DNA of 64,000 nt from assembly GCF_038002165.1 (NCBI RefSeq), contig NZ_JBBOBR010000001.1:3782001-3846000 (forward strand), written 5' to 3'. The stretch is from Cytobacillus sp. FSL H8-0458. Its GTDB lineage: Bacteria; Bacillota; Bacilli; Bacillales; Cytobacillaceae. Each line of letters opens with the position of its first letter. Position 1 is the first letter of the stretch. Both the position numbers and the translations under genes were made by a program. The notes below the pieces were generated by a model. The model had not been told where the DNA came from. It ran no database searches and worked only from the letters and a program-made list of their open reading frames with translations. Below, piece by piece: positions 28,773 to 38,273 of the stretch.

Positions 28773-29432
28773 ATGTTCTTGATCTTAAAAATAGCGAGTC
28801 TTTACTTAATCACAATCATGATTATGAGACTGATGGGGAAATCGACGATTATCCAGATGACTCCTTATGACCTTGTCGCTATCATTATCGTTGGCACAGT
28901 GGCGTCTGAGCCTCTCATTAGCACAAAATACGGGCCGACATTAGCAGCATTGGCCATTCTGGTAGGCCTTCACATTCTCTTCTCTTATTTGACTTTAAAC
29001 CAAATTGGCAACCGATTTTTTCTTGGTGAGCCGACGATGCTGATTAAAAATGGTGAAATCCTGGAAGACAATCTGGAAAAGTCCCATCTTTCCATGTCTC
29101 AGCTGCTGTCCATTTTAAGAAGCAAAGGCTACCCGAAGATTGCGGATGTTGATTACGCTATTCTCGAGCCAATCGGTGAAGTGAGCATCATACCGAAAGT
29201 GGCCAATACGCCTGTCACAGTTGAGCATTTAAAGATCCCCATTCAGGATGAGGGGCTCCCGATTGCAGTGATTGTGGATGGCAGGATTCAGACCCGTAAC
29301 CTCGAGTTGCTCGGACAGACCAAGGATTGGCTTTTAGATCAGCTTCGTCAAAACGATTTGAATGAGAAAGAGATTATGTACGCTTATGTGAATGAAAAGT
29401 CAAAGAAGTTGAATATAAACAGACGCAGATAA
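28773..29432 (+). CDS. DUF421 (YetF/YrbG-like) membrane protein
   Basis: 219-residue member of DUF421, a distant paralogue of the protein at 9519. Three N-terminal helices include MRLMGKSTIIQMTPYDLVAI, the family signature. The C-terminal soluble domain shows EPTMLIKNGEILEDNLEKSHLS, QLLSILRSKG and a second half (ELLGQTKDWLLDQLR). Biochemical role unknown. The ATG at 28773 is seven bases after GAAGGAG; an in-frame TTG two codons earlier is too close to it. Confidence 0.87.
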   Translation: MFLILKIASLYLITIMIMRLMGKSTIIQMTPYDLVAIIIVGTVASEPLISTKYGPTLAALAILVGLHILFSYLTLNQIGNRFFLGEPTMLIKNGEILEDNLEKSHLSMSQLLSILRSKGYPKIADVDYAILEPIGEVSIIPKVANTPVTVEHLKIPIQDEGLPIAVIVDGRIQTRNLELLGQTKDWLLDQLRQNDLNEKEIMYAYVNEKSKKLNINRRR

Positions 29433-29446
29433 TTTTACAAAATAGG

Positions 29447-29471
29447 TTTATTGACTGAAATTAAGGGTATT
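29447..29471 (+). promoter_or_regulatory. Sigma-B-type promoter of the V4R-STAS gene
   Basis: GTTTAT (29447-29452), 13 bp, GGGTAT (29466-29471) matches the general-stress sigma-B consensus closely and lies about 68 bp before the ATG. Confidence 0.65.
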
Positions 29472-29538
29472 TAACATTAGTTACATACCAGAAAAATAAG
29501 TTGCTTTACTATACATATCAATATCAGGGGGTAATGGT

Positions 29539-30564
29539 ATGAAAGAAGCAGGCCTTGTGCTTGAAACAAAAATTGATGGCTTTAATTTTAATTGGGACCT
29601 GGAAAAAGGTCAGTTTAATTTTGAAGGTGAAGACTCAGTCCTCTTTTGGATAAGTTCAGCCATGAAAAGCTTTTTTGATACAATTGAAGAGATTTCAGGC
29701 AAAGAAACCTCCAGTCTTGTACTTGAGACCGCCGGTTTCAGGCAGGGAATGGTTGTTGGAAAGTTTTTTAAAGACATGAATCTGCATATAACTGAAGTGG
29801 CCAATATCATCCCCAGAATATACGCGTCTGCCGGCTGGGGGAAATTCATCATTACTAATGTAGATCCCGCTGCCAAAACAGCCAGGGTCAGAACTGTTGA
29901 CAGCTGGGAATATAAGATTAACAGGGAACAAGGGAAAACTGAGTCCGGAACCTTTCTGCCGGGACATTTTGCAGGGATCTTTTCAGCTGTGTTTGGGAGA
30001 AGCATTTGGTATAAAAAGGAATCTGACCAGTTAGCCGGCCACGAATATACAGAGCTGGATTTCTTCCCTTCAAGCGTTACGGTTGAGGAAAATATCCATG
30101 ATTTAACGAGACGGGAAGAATCAAAAAAAATCAGTGAGCTTGAGAAATTAGTGGAAGTGCGCACGTTAGAACTTAAGCAGCTTGTTAAAGAAATCTCTTC
30201 ACCGGTTATTCCTGTCCTGGATGGAATTGTTGTTGTCCCTCTTTTGGGAAGATATGATGAATTCCGCTCTGAAGAACTCGTCGATAAAACTCTTCATAGC
30301 CTTCCGAAGCACCAGGCAGATTGCCTAATCCTGGACCTGACCGGGTTAAATCAGTCCATCAGTGCCTACACGGTGGAATTCTTAAGCAAATTGGCTGCTG
30401 CAGCTAATCTGATCGGCACAGAAACCATTCTGGTCGGCATTTCTCCGGAACTTGGCACTAAAATTACGGAAACCAACTTTAATCTCTCTAAATTTAACTG
30501 CTTCACAAACCTGCAGCACGGCATTTATTACGCTCTTTCCAAAAAAGGCAGGAAAATCTTTTAA
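29539..30564 (+). CDS. V4R-STAS domain protein (stressosome-like)
   Basis: 341-residue soluble protein. The N-terminal ~185 residues resemble a V4R ligand-binding domain (RQGMVVGKFF, then FLPGHFAGIFSAVFGRSIWY and HEYTELDFFPSS). A short coiled linker (about 190-215) leads to a C-terminal STAS domain opening with SSPVIPVLDGIVVVPLLGRYD, as in RsbR co-antagonists, and containing LILDLTGLNQSISAYTVEFL. The DTM(V) phospho-threonine motif of RsbR is replaced by SAYT. It is probably a stress-signal input or modulator (inference). Supported by GGGGG before the ATG, its own terminator and a sigma-B-like promoter. Confidence 0.82.
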   Translation: MKEAGLVLETKIDGFNFNWDLEKGQFNFEGEDSVLFWISSAMKSFFDTIEEISGKETSSLVLETAGFRQGMVVGKFFKDMNLHITEVANIIPRIYASAGWGKFIITNVDPAAKTARVRTVDSWEYKINREQGKTESGTFLPGHFAGIFSAVFGRSIWYKKESDQLAGHEYTELDFFPSSVTVEENIHDLTRREESKKISELEKLVEVRTLELKQLVKEISSPVIPVLDGIVVVPLLGRYDEFRSEELVDKTLHSLPKHQADCLILDLTGLNQSISAYTVEFLSKLAAAANLIGTETILVGISPELGTKITETNFNLSKFNCFTNLQHGIYYALSKKGRKIF

Positions 30565-30570
30565 TCATAC

Positions 30571-30610
30571 AAAAAGCTGATTCCGCATTGGACGGAAGTC
30601 AGCTTTTTTA
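30571..30610 (+). terminator. Terminator of the V4R-STAS gene
   Basis: AGCTGA-TTCCG pairs with CGGAA-(G)-TCAGCT around a 7-nt loop and is followed by U6. Confidence 0.92.
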
Positions 30611-30637
30611 TGTTTTTTATGATGCATCTGCAAATTA

Positions 30638-30758
30638 TGTGCGGATAACCGGAATTTTTGTGCAGATAAAATTTTTTATGTGCGTTTAGCGTTTTTTGTG
30701 TGCGAATAAGTTTTTTTATGTGCGCTTAGGTTTTTTTATGTGCTCTCAGAACCCGGGG
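30638..30758 (+). repeat. Six-unit array, core TGTGCGNNTAAG, period 20-21 nt
   Basis: TGTGC recurs at 30638, 30659, 30679, 30699, 30719 and 30739. The units share TGTGC(G/A)NNTAA/TAG followed by a T-rich stretch. The array sits beyond the V4R-STAS terminator and reads in the sense of that gene; it ends just before the convergent phosphoesterase stop codon. Confidence 0.85.
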
Positions 30759-30765
30759 ATGGCTC

Positions 30766-31530
30766 CTATTTCTCTGCCTGCACTTTCTTCGGCGCCCCCC
30801 TATATTTCGCTTCGCGCAGTTCCAGGACGTATGCCTCAAGATTCGGCATTCCCATGTCTTTGGCAATGCTGATTTCTTTTTCAATATCATATGGAATCCG
30901 GACAATCTCAATGGAAAAAGGTGCAGCCTCTTTTGATAAGTATTCCCCATGCAAGATTGCATAGGCAGCCTGAGGGATATCAAGGGAGTTCCCGACGCTT
31001 CCTGCATTGAATAGTGTCTTTTGCGGATGAATCGGTTCAACCAGGGCTGCGTGAATATCCCCGTACCCGACAACATCCGGAATCCTGCCTTCCTCTCCGG
31101 CAGTAATATTCTCCGTATTCTCGAACATAGCCAGCTTTTCGTCATGTGAATCCCTCATGGGCACCACCCGGTGATAAATGCTTTTGGCTGAAGCATGGTA
31201 GAGTCTGATATATTTTCCGCTCATATAAAAATCGTAATGGAACGGAAGCGTGCCTAAATAGGATAAGGCCTCTTCCCCCAGCTGTCTCTGATGCCACTGC
31301 CCCTCTTCAAAGTCCAGCGGCTTCTGCATAAAGTCATCCCAATTCCCCAGGAGGACCACTTCACAGGTCTCTTTAATCCGTTCAACGGCTTTAAGAGAAT
31401 TGGGTCCTTTTCCTATTAAGTCACCCAGGCAAAAAATATTCTCTATTCCGCGTTCGCGGATATTGTCCAGAACAGCCTCCAGAGCTGTGATATTTCCATG
31501 AATATCAGATATTACGGCTACTTTTCCCAT
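30766..31530 (-). CDS. calcineurin-like metallophosphoesterase
   Basis: 254-residue cytoplasmic phosphoesterase of the YfcE/MPE superfamily. Dinuclear metal residues are visible: ISDIHGN at 7-13, CLGDLIGKGPN near 34, LLGNWDD near 60 (Asn ligand), HAS near 113 and GYGDIH near 159, where the usual GHTH appears as GYGDIH, so one metal His is replaced by Asp. Substrate unknown. The ATG at 31530 follows AAGGAGG; a 24-codon upstream extension is not supported. It is divergent from ppaC. Confidence 0.85.
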   Translation of the reverse strand: MGKVAVISDIHGNITALEAVLDNIRERGIENIFCLGDLIGKGPNSLKAVERIKETCEVVLLGNWDDFMQKPLDFEEGQWHQRQLGEEALSYLGTLPFHYDFYMSGKYIRLYHASAKSIYHRVVPMRDSHDEKLAMFENTENITAGEEGRIPDVVGYGDIHAALVEPIHPQKTLFNAGSVGNSLDIPQAAYAILHGEYLSKEAAPFSIEIVRIPYDIEKEISIAKDMGMPNLEAYVLELREAKYRGAPKKVQAEK

Positions 31531-31695
31531 GTTTGTCTCCTCCTTACTTTTTTTATATTTCTCCAAAACACCCAAGCTTCCTCTAACAATTGAAAAAAAC
31601 AAAATTTGATTTTTCCCTGGACCGCCATTACATTAGAAATATGGTAAAATAACAGCATGCCAAAACCAACATTACATATAGAAGGAGTAAGAATT

Positions 31696-32628
31696 ATGTC
31701 AAAAGTATTTGTCTTCGGACACAAAAACCCTGACACTGACTCAATCTGTTCAGCACTTGCTTATGCAGAATTAAAAAACAAATTAGGCGTTGATGCAGAG
31801 CCAATCCGCCTGGGCAAGGTAAATGAGGAAACACAATATGCCCTAGATTATTTTAAGACTGAAGCTCCCATGCTTGTTGAGGCAGTATCCAAGGAAGCCA
31901 GCGAAGTAATTCTTGTAGACCACAACGAATTCCAGCAAAGCGCTGATGATATCAGAGATGTGAAAATCCTTGAGGTTATTGACCACCACCGCATTGCGAA
32001 TTTTGAAACAAGCGATCCGCTTTACTACCGTGCAGAGCCTGTTGGCTGTACAGCAACCATTCTGAACAAAATGTACAAGGAAAACGGAGTGGAAATCAGT
32101 AAAGAAACAGCTGGCCTTATGCTTTCTGCCATTATTTCCGATTCCCTGCTGTTCAAATCTCCAACATGCACAGATCAGGACGTTGCAGCAGCACGCGAGC
32201 TTGCTGAAATCGCGGGAGTAAACCCTGAAGAATATGGTCTCGAAATGCTGAAAGCAGGAGCAGACTTAAGCAAGAAGAGCGTGAAAGAGCTAATCTCCCT
32301 TGACGCAAAGGAATTCCAAATGGGAAGCTATAAAACAGAAATCGCTCAGGTTAATGCTGTGGACCTGAATGACGTACTAAGCCGCCAGGAAGAATTGGAG
32401 GCTGTCATTACTGAAAACATTAATAGCAAAGAGCTTGACCTTTTTGTTTTTGTTTTAACTGATATCCTTAACAACGACTCAGTTGCCATTTCTCTTGGCA
32501 AAGAAGCTGCTGCAGTTGAAAAAGCTTATGATGTAACACTTAAAAACAACAGTGCCGTATTAAAGGGCGTTGTTTCACGCAAAAAGCAGATCGTACCGCC
32601 TCTTACAAACGTATTGGCCGGCAAATAA
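31696..32628 (+). CDS. ppaC: manganese-dependent inorganic pyrophosphatase
   Basis: Family II pyrophosphatase (310 residues) hydrolysing PPi to phosphate in the cytoplasm. DHH-type metal ligands are visible: His9, Asp13 and Asp15 in GHKNPDTDS, Asp75, and His97-His98 in DHHR. The C-terminal DHHA2 domain ends with the substrate-binding SRKKQ. Length matches B. subtilis PpaC. AGAAGGAG before ATG 31696 fixes the start. Monocistronic, with a terminator shared with the convergent monooxygenase gene. Confidence 0.97.
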   Translation: MSKVFVFGHKNPDTDSICSALAYAELKNKLGVDAEPIRLGKVNEETQYALDYFKTEAPMLVEAVSKEASEVILVDHNEFQQSADDIRDVKILEVIDHHRIANFETSDPLYYRAEPVGCTATILNKMYKENGVEISKETAGLMLSAIISDSLLFKSPTCTDQDVAAARELAEIAGVNPEEYGLEMLKAGADLSKKSVKELISLDAKEFQMGSYKTEIAQVNAVDLNDVLSRQEELEAVITENINSKELDLFVFVLTDILNNDSVAISLGKEAAAVEKAYDVTLKNNSAVLKGVVSRKKQIVPPLTNVLAGK

Positions 32629-32633
32629 TACAG

Positions 32634-32662
32634 AAGCAGTGCCGCACTTGGCACTGCTTTTT
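32634..32662 (+). terminator. ppaC terminator
   Basis: AGCAGTGCC-GCACTT-GGCACTGCT followed by TTTTTAC; it reaches the last bases of the convergent gene. Confidence 0.93.
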
Positions 32663-33728
32663 ACTTATCCAATAATGCTTCTGTCCCCTTAACAAGCCTG
32701 GTCATCAATTCCTTCACTGTCACCTCTTCAGCCATTCCCACTCCCTGACCGGCCCATAATGACATAAACTCCGGCCGCTCCAGCTTCGCTGCATGCTTCC
32801 GGATAGGCGCTGTCATATCATTCTGCAATGGATAAGGCAACAGCTGCACACCTTTCATTTCCTCCATGAATCTGTTGCGAATCCCTCTTGCAGGCTTTCC
32901 TGAGAATGCTTTCGTCACAGCTGTCTGATCTTCCCTTGCATTTAATAGAGCATGCTTGTAAAGTGAGTGCGCCCCGCTTTCCCTGCATGTAAGAAAGGCC
33001 GTTCCAAGCTGGACTCCTTCTGCCCCAAGGATCATGGCTGCAGCGATACCCCGGGCATCCATGATTCCCCCTGCCGCGGCCACAGGACAGCTTACTGCAT
33101 CTGCCGCCTGCGGTATGAGAGCCATGGAACCGATCATACCGCTTTCTTCCCTGTGAAATGTTCCGCGGTGCCCCCCAGCTTCAAATCCCTGTACAACAAT
33201 AATATCTGCGCCCGCTTCTTCCCATTCCACTGCCTCATTGACATTTGTTGCGGTTCCAATAATCATCGTACCCTGTTTCTTTAATTCTGAAATAAAGGCC
33301 GAATCAGGTATGCCAAACGTAAAGCTGCAAGCAGGCACACGTTCTCCCATCAAAACATCAAGCTGTTTTTTGTATAAAGCAGCATAATCCTTTTTCGGAA
33401 GAGTTGACTTTACCTCCATACCCAGCTCACTGCTGTATCGTTCAAGCACATTCCCCATGCTGCTGATATCATCTGAATTCACTGACACATCAAGATCCGG
33501 AACAAAGAGATTGACGCCAAATGGCCGATCTGTCAATTTCCGAATTTGTTTTATATCTTCTCTTATCTCATCCGGACTCATATAGCCTGCACCCATATTT
33601 CCAAGTCCGCCGCAATTTGATACCTCACTGATTAATTGCGGCGTTGTCATCCCTCCAGCCATGGGAGCCTGAAAAATAGGGTATTTTATATCCAGCATCG
33701 CAGTGATGGAATTACGGTTCCAGCCCAT
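32661..33728 (-). CDS. nitronate monooxygenase-type FMN oxidoreductase
   Basis: 355-residue TIM-barrel flavoenzyme of the nitronate monooxygenase / enoyl-ACP reductase-II-like family. Visible FMN and active-site segments: YPIFQAPMAGGMTTP near 16, FGVNLFVP near 71, VQGFEAGGHRG near 185, VAAAGGIMDARGIAAA near 218 and LGAEGVQLGTAFL near 235. The likely reaction is oxidation of alkyl nitronates (such as propionate 3-nitronate) to carbonyl and nitrite, inferred from the family. It begins 19 bp after the thioredoxin-like gene, so the two form an operon. Confidence 0.88.
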   Translation of the reverse strand: MGWNRNSITAMLDIKYPIFQAPMAGGMTTPQLISEVSNCGGLGNMGAGYMSPDEIREDIKQIRKLTDRPFGVNLFVPDLDVSVNSDDISSMGNVLERYSSELGMEVKSTLPKKDYAALYKKQLDVLMGERVPACSFTFGIPDSAFISELKKQGTMIIGTATNVNEAVEWEEAGADIIVVQGFEAGGHRGTFHREESGMIGSMALIPQAADAVSCPVAAAGGIMDARGIAAAMILGAEGVQLGTAFLTCRESGAHSLYKHALLNAREDQTAVTKAFSGKPARGIRNRFMEEMKGVQLLPYPLQNDMTAPIRKHAAKLERPEFMSLWAGQGVGMAEEVTVKELMTRLVKGTEALLDK

Positions 33729-33747
33729 TTAAATCACCCTTCCTCCT

Positions 33748-34308
33748 TTATTTCCCCGAAACAAGAGCATCTATTACACTATCAGCAACCGTATGCCAAA
33801 TCTTAGAATCCTCCTGATAGGAGGCAGTTAATCTCCTGTACATGCTCATTTGTTTTTCCTTAAAGTCTTCAGCATCCTGTGCAGGAAGCTTCCCTCTTTC
33901 ATCATCCACCAATTCCTGAATCTGTTTGGCACGCGGTCCCCAAATAGCTTTTTCGTCCCCTTCTTTATCTATAAAAATATAAATCGGTATCGCTCTGGAT
34001 GTTCCGTTAGTCAAATACTGGTCCATAAGCTCAAGGTTCTGATCCCTCAAAACAAAACGGACGTCCATGCCGGTTTCCTCAGCTATTTTTAGTAGAATCG
34101 GATTATTCAGCATGGCATCACCGCACCAGTCCTCAGTAAGGGCAATTACTTTCATGCCGGTACCCTTAAGGTCTGCCAATCTTGTTTTTTCCTCATCAGA
34201 TAAAGAGAAACGATTATATATTTTATTCATCTCTTCTTTGTTAACTTGCATCGCTTCTATATAATTCTGCGGACATAGACCCTTCGCAAACCAGTTCATT
34301 AATTCCAT
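33748..34308 (-). CDS. thioredoxin-fold protein with single-Cys WCGDA motif
   Basis: 186-residue thioredoxin-like protein. The redox motif region reads ALTEDWCGDAMLNNPIL; the first Cys is present, but the position of a second is Ala. After it follow RFVLRDQNLELMDQYL and the cis-Pro loop TSRAIPIYIFIDKEGDE. A single active-site Cys argues against disulfide exchange by the standard mechanism; a peroxidase, glutaredoxin-type or bacillithiol-linked role is possible. First gene of an operon with the nitronate monooxygenase. Start supported by AAAGGGAG. Confidence 0.85.
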   Translation of the reverse strand: MELMNWFAKGLCPQNYIEAMQVNKEEMNKIYNRFSLSDEEKTRLADLKGTGMKVIALTEDWCGDAMLNNPILLKIAEETGMDVRFVLRDQNLELMDQYLTNGTSRAIPIYIFIDKEGDEKAIWGPRAKQIQELVDDERGKLPAQDAEDFKEKQMSMYRRLTASYQEDSKIWHTVADSVIDALVSGK

Positions 34309-34439
34309 AAACCCACTCCCTTTTTTCGATTTCTTTAGTGTTTATTCTTTACCATCCGCTTTCATTCCTGCATTTGCTGTAGCACTTTGTAAAACTGAAT
34401 CTTTTCCTGGGAAATAGACTTTATTTTTGTCGAATACAG

Positions 34440-34466
34440 GAAAAGCTGATGGATTTCCATCAGCTC
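34440..34466 (-). terminator. gatB terminator
   Basis: AGCTGATGGA and TCCATCAGCT form a 10-bp stem, followed on the minus strand by TTTCC; this ends the gatCAB operon. Confidence 0.8.
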
Positions 34467-34471
34467 ACCTT

Positions 34472-35899
34472 TTATCTTTTCTGTATTTCCTGCTGCAATA
34501 ATTTGTTAACAAGCGGCGGGTTGGCCTGTCCTTTTGTGGCTTTCATAATTTGGCCGACTAGGAAGCCGATTGCTTTTTGCTTACCATTTTTGAAATCCTC
34601 GATGGATTGAGGGTTCGCATCGAGCGTTTCACTGATAATTTTAAGAAGTGCCCCTTCGTCCGAAATTTGGACGAGGCCTTTTTCTTTTACGATTGTTTCC
34701 GGATCTCCGCCATTTTCAACCAGCTCTTTGAATACTGTTTTGGCAATTTTAGAAGAGATCGTGCCGTTTTCAATCAGCTTAATCATGCCGGCAAGTCCCT
34801 CAGGTGTCAAAGCTATATCGGCCAGCTCTTTTTGTTCAGCATTCAAGTAAGCTGACAATTCACCCATTACCCAGTTGGAAGCCTGTTTCGCGTCTGCTCC
34901 TTTATTCACAGCTGCCTCAAAGAAATCAGATGTTTCTTTTGTCACTGTCAGGACAGCTGCATCATAGGCCGGCAGCCCAAGTTCCTCGATATAGCGGTTC
35001 TTTCTTTGGTCCGGAAGCTCAGGAATCTCGGCACGGATTCGCTCTTTCCACTCTTCATCGATATGAATATCAAGTAAATCAGGTTCAGGGAAATAACGAT
35101 AATCATCCGAACCTTCTTTTACCCTCATTAGAATAGTTTTATTGGTGGCTTCATCATAGCGCAATGTTTCCTGCTGAATTGTTCCGCCAGAACTTAGAAT
35201 CTCTTCCTGCCGCTTCTCCTCGTATTCCAGTCCTTTGCGGACAAAGTTAAACGAGTTCAAGTTCTTAAGCTCTGTCTTTGTGCCAAATTCCTCCTGGCCG
35301 ACAGGACGAAGAGAAATATTCGCATCACAGCGAAGTGAACCCTCCTCCATTTTACAGTCAGAAACGCCAGTATACTGGATGATGGACTTTAGCTTCTCCA
35401 GGTATGCATATGCTTCATTTGGCGTGCGGATATCCGGCTCAGATACAATCTCGATCAGAGGAGTACCCTGGCGGTTATAGTCTACAAGAGAATAACCTTT
35501 AGCATGAGACAGCTTGCCTGCATCCTCTTCAAGATGAATCCGCGTAATGCCGATCTTTTTCTTATAGCCGTCGACTTCGATCTCAATCCAGCCATGTTCT
35601 CCAATGGGCTTGTCGAATTGCGAAATCTGGTAGGCTTTAGGATTATCCGGGTAAAAATAATTCTTCCGGTCAAATTTTGTAACAGGTGCGATTTCACAGT
35701 TCAGCGCCATCGCAGCTTTCATTCCGAATTCAACTGCCTTTTTATTAATGACAGGCAGCACTCCAGGGTAGCCGAGATCGACTACTGTTGTGTTGGAGTT
35801 TGGCTCCGCCCCAAAATGGTTTGGGCTTGCTGAGAATATTTTAGAATCTGTTTTTAGCTCAACATGTACTTCAAGTCCGATAACCGTTTCGTATTTCAT
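34472..35899 (-). CDS. gatB: Asp/Glu-tRNA amidotransferase subunit B
   Basis: 475-residue GatB subunit of the tRNA-dependent amidotransferase. It binds Glu-tRNA(Gln)/Asp-tRNA(Asn), activates the carboxyl group with ATP and accepts ammonia from GatA. The N-terminal cradle domain shows [15 protein letters not shown] and the [19 protein letters not shown] stretch (around 80-100). The helical and YqeY-like tail domains end with [17 protein letters not shown]. It lies 12 bp after gatA; GGGGGG precedes the ATG. Confidence 0.97.
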   Translation of the reverse strand: MKYETVIGLEVHVELKTDSKIFSASPNHFGAEPNSNTTVVDLGYPGVLPVINKKAVEFGMKAAMALNCEIAPVTKFDRKNYFYPDNPKAYQISQFDKPIGEHGWIEIEVDGYKKKIGITRIHLEEDAGKLSHAKGYSLVDYNRQGTPLIEIVSEPDIRTPNEAYAYLEKLKSIIQYTGVSDCKMEEGSLRCDANISLRPVGQEEFGTKTELKNLNSFNFVRKGLEYEEKRQEEILSSGGTIQQETLRYDEATNKTILMRVKEGSDDYRYFPEPDLLDIHIDEEWKERIRAEIPELPDQRKNRYIEELGLPAYDAAVLTVTKETSDFFEAAVNKGADAKQASNWVMGELSAYLNAEQKELADIALTPEGLAGMIKLIENGTISSKIAKTVFKELVENGGDPETIVKEKGLVQISDEGALLKIISETLDANPQSIEDFKNGKQKAIGFLVGQIMKATKGQANPPLVNKLLQQEIQKR

Positions 35900-35911
35900 G
35901 AATTTCCCCCC

Positions 35912-37372
35912 TTACAGTCCCGGTTTTTGCTTATGGAATTCTGTAGCCTGCTCAAATGCATGTGCTACACGGTAAACAGTGCTTTCATCAAAATGCTTTC
36001 CGATAATCTGAAGGCCTAGCGGCAATCCATCCGCAAATCCGCAAGGAACGCTGATTCCAGGAACCCCGGCAAGGTTAACTGGAATGGTCAGAATATCATT
36101 TGCATACATAGTCAGAGGATCAGACGTATTTTCGCCAATCTTAAAGGCAGGAGTTGGTGCTGTCGGTCCAATAATGACATCATACTTTTCAAAAACATTT
36201 TCAAAATCCTGTTTTATCAGCGTGCGCACCTTTTGTGCCTTTTTGTAGTATGCATCATAGTAGCCTGAGCTTAAGGCAAATGTTCCAAGCATAATGCGGC
36301 GTTTTACTTCATCCCCGAAGCCTTCTGCACGGGTCTTTTTGTATAAATCCATTAAACTCTCAGGATCTGCTGTTCTATAGCCATAGCGTACGCCATCAAA
36401 GCGAGCCAGGTTGGCCGATGCCTCGGAGGAGGACAGCAGATAATACGTTGCCAGTGCATATTTCGAGTGCGGCAGGGAAACTTCTTCCCAAGTTGCCCCC
36501 AGTTTTTCCAACACCTTCAGGGCATCCAGCACTGACTGGCGCACATCTTCATCTACACCTTCAGCCAAATATTCTTTTGGTACGGCGATTCTCAACCCTT
36601 TAACATCGCCAGTTAAGCTTTCTGCATAGCTTGGAACATCTACATTTGCTGAAGTAGAATCCATTTGGTCAACACCTGAAATAGCCTGAAGCAGATAGGC
36701 GTTATCTTCAACTGTGCGGGTAATTGGTCCAATCTGGTCCAAAGATGATGCAAATGCAATCAGTCCGAAACGGGATACTCTTCCATAGGTAGGCTTTAAC
36801 CCAACAACTCCGCAATAAGAAGCGGGCTGTCTGATTGAGCCGCCTGTATCTGATCCAAGAGAAAATAAAACCTCCCCTGCTGCAACAGAAGCAGCAGAGC
36901 CGCCGGAAGACCCGCCGGGAACTCTTTCAAGATTCCAGGGATTTCGGGTTACCTGAAAACCTGAGTTCTCATTGGATGATCCCATTGCAAATTCATCCAT
37001 ATTCAGTTTACCGATTGTAATGGTTTCAGCATTATGTAATTTGGAAGCAGCCGTTGCATCATAAATCGGGTCAAAGTTCTCAAGAATTTTACTCGCACTG
37101 GTGGTGCGCAGCCCCTTCGTTACGATGTTATCCTTTACTCCGATCGGCATACCGAACAGGAGGCCTTTCGCTTCGTCCGTGCCGATTTTTTCATCCATTT
37201 TTTTTGCTGCTTCACGGGCTCTTTCTTCATCAAGCGTCAAGAAAGCCTGTACTTTGTCCTCTACTTCACCGATTCGCTTGTACGATTCACTGACAAGATC
37301 GGTAACCGTGATTTCTTTTTTATGTAAAAGCTGATGAAGCTCAGATACCTTATGGTCAAATAAACTCACCAT
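35912..37372 (-). CDS. gatA: Glu-tRNA amidotransferase subunit A
   Basis: 486-residue amidase-signature subunit that releases ammonia from glutamine and channels it to GatB. The Ser-cisSer-Lys triad is visible: Lys in IGVKDNIVT near 80, and serines in [11 protein letters not shown] near 155 and [13 protein letters not shown] near 180. ATG 37372 or the next codon GTG 37369 is the start, both preceded by GGGAGGGG; the GTG gives 485 residues, as in B. subtilis. An upstream TTG at 37390 is unlikely. Middle gene of gatCAB. Confidence 0.97.
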   Translation of the reverse strand: MVSLFDHKVSELHQLLHKKEITVTDLVSESYKRIGEVEDKVQAFLTLDEERAREAAKKMDEKIGTDEAKGLLFGMPIGVKDNIVTKGLRTTSASKILENFDPIYDATAASKLHNAETITIGKLNMDEFAMGSSNENSGFQVTRNPWNLERVPGGSSGGSAASVAAGEVLFSLGSDTGGSIRQPASYCGVVGLKPTYGRVSRFGLIAFASSLDQIGPITRTVEDNAYLLQAISGVDQMDSTSANVDVPSYAESLTGDVKGLRIAVPKEYLAEGVDEDVRQSVLDALKVLEKLGATWEEVSLPHSKYALATYYLLSSSEASANLARFDGVRYGYRTADPESLMDLYKKTRAEGFGDEVKRRIMLGTFALSSGYYDAYYKKAQKVRTLIKQDFENVFEKYDVIIGPTAPTPAFKIGENTSDPLTMYANDILTIPVNLAGVPGISVPCGFADGLPLGLQIIGKHFDESTVYRVAHAFEQATEFHKQKPGL

Positions 37373-37382
37373 TTTCCCCTCC

Positions 37383-37673
37383 CTACTCAATAATAGACGG
37401 CACTTTTATATAGCCATCCTGATGTTCCGGCGCATTTTTCAAAACTTCTTCCTGTGGAAGCCCTTTTTTCGCCTTATCTTCTCTCAATACATTTTTCATA
37501 TCAAGAACATGGGATGTTGGTTCAACATGATCTGTATCAAGCTCATTCAAAAGCTCTGCAAATGAAATCATTTTGTCCAGCTGTTCCGTATACGCAACAG
37601 CTTCCTCTTCAGTCATCGCAAGTCGCGCCAAATGTGCAACATGCTTAACCTGATCTATAGAAATTCTCGACAT
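37383..37673 (-). CDS. gatC: Glu-tRNA amidotransferase subunit C
   Basis: 96-residue clamp subunit that stabilises the GatA-GatB interface. Typical GatC sequence from the start: [21 protein letters not shown], then [19 protein letters not shown] and the C-terminal [16 protein letters not shown]. The ATG at 37673 follows GGAGGTGGCATTA; a 13-codon upstream extension is not supported. First gene of the operon, ending ten bp before gatA. Confidence 0.97.
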   Translation of the reverse strand: MSRISIDQVKHVAHLARLAMTEEEAVAYTEQLDKMISFAELLNELDTDHVEPTSHVLDMKNVLREDKAKKGLPQEEVLKNAPEHQDGYIKVPSIIE

Positions 37674-37816
37674 TAATGCCACCTCCAAAATTTGAATACT
37701 GTCAATGCACAATTATTATGATCATACCAAACTTTCACGCGTTAAAGCAACACGCGAGAACGGGCTGTTTCAGCAATCTTCTGCTTATTTTACCATGAGT
37801 TGAGGGGGAAATGTGT

Positions 37817-37841
37817 GTTTGCGTCTTTCTTAAGAGGATAA
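37817..37841 (+). promoter_or_regulatory. Possible sigma-B-type promoter of the cupin gene
   Basis: GTTTGC (37817-37822), 13 bp, GGATAA (37836-37841), about 56 bp before the cupin ATG; four of six and five of six consensus matches. Confidence 0.35.
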
Positions 37842-37897
37842 ATGAAAAGCGAAACCGAATAAATAGGGATGTGATCAAACTGCGAGGAGGCAAGATT

Positions 37898-38254
37898 ATG
37901 GAATTTTTCCGATTTGATTTGGATGTCAGCCGGGAAATCAGTCAATTCAGCAGCCACAACGCCAGCATCAGTCCGATTATCAGGAACAAAACGGCTACAG
38001 TTGGGTGTATCCATCTTAAGGATAATAGTGTTTTAGGCATGCATCCGGCAGCATGTCCCCAGCTATTTCTCATCGTTGACGGCGAAGGTTGGGTCAAAGC
38101 TGCTGGAGGTGAACAAATTGCAGTCAGAAAAGGCACCGCTGTTTACTGGTCTGAAGGCGAGGAACATGAATCAGGCTCTTACCTTGGCATGACTGCAATT
38201 GTGATTGAAGGTCCTGATTTGGACCCTCATCAGTACCTGAAGCCTTTGGAATAG
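37898..38254 (+). CDS. small cupin-domain protein
   Basis: 118-residue single-domain cupin. A beta-barrel is suggested by VGCIHLKDNSVLGMHPAACPQLFLIVDGEGWV and GTAVYWSEGEEHESGS. The metal-site pattern is partial: His in GMHPA and His in EEHES, but the canonical HxH of motif 1 is not complete. No enzymatic role can be assigned; ligand or metal sensing is possible. GAGGAGG eight bases upstream of ATG 37898 fixes the start. It is divergent from gatCAB and followed by a repeat array rather than a hairpin terminator. Confidence 0.8.
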   Translation: MEFFRFDLDVSREISQFSSHNASISPIIRNKTATVGCIHLKDNSVLGMHPAACPQLFLIVDGEGWVKAAGGEQIAVRKGTAVYWSEGEEHESGSYLGMTAIVIEGPDLDPHQYLKPLE

Positions 38255-38273
38255 AAAGCGAAACCCTGGCATT

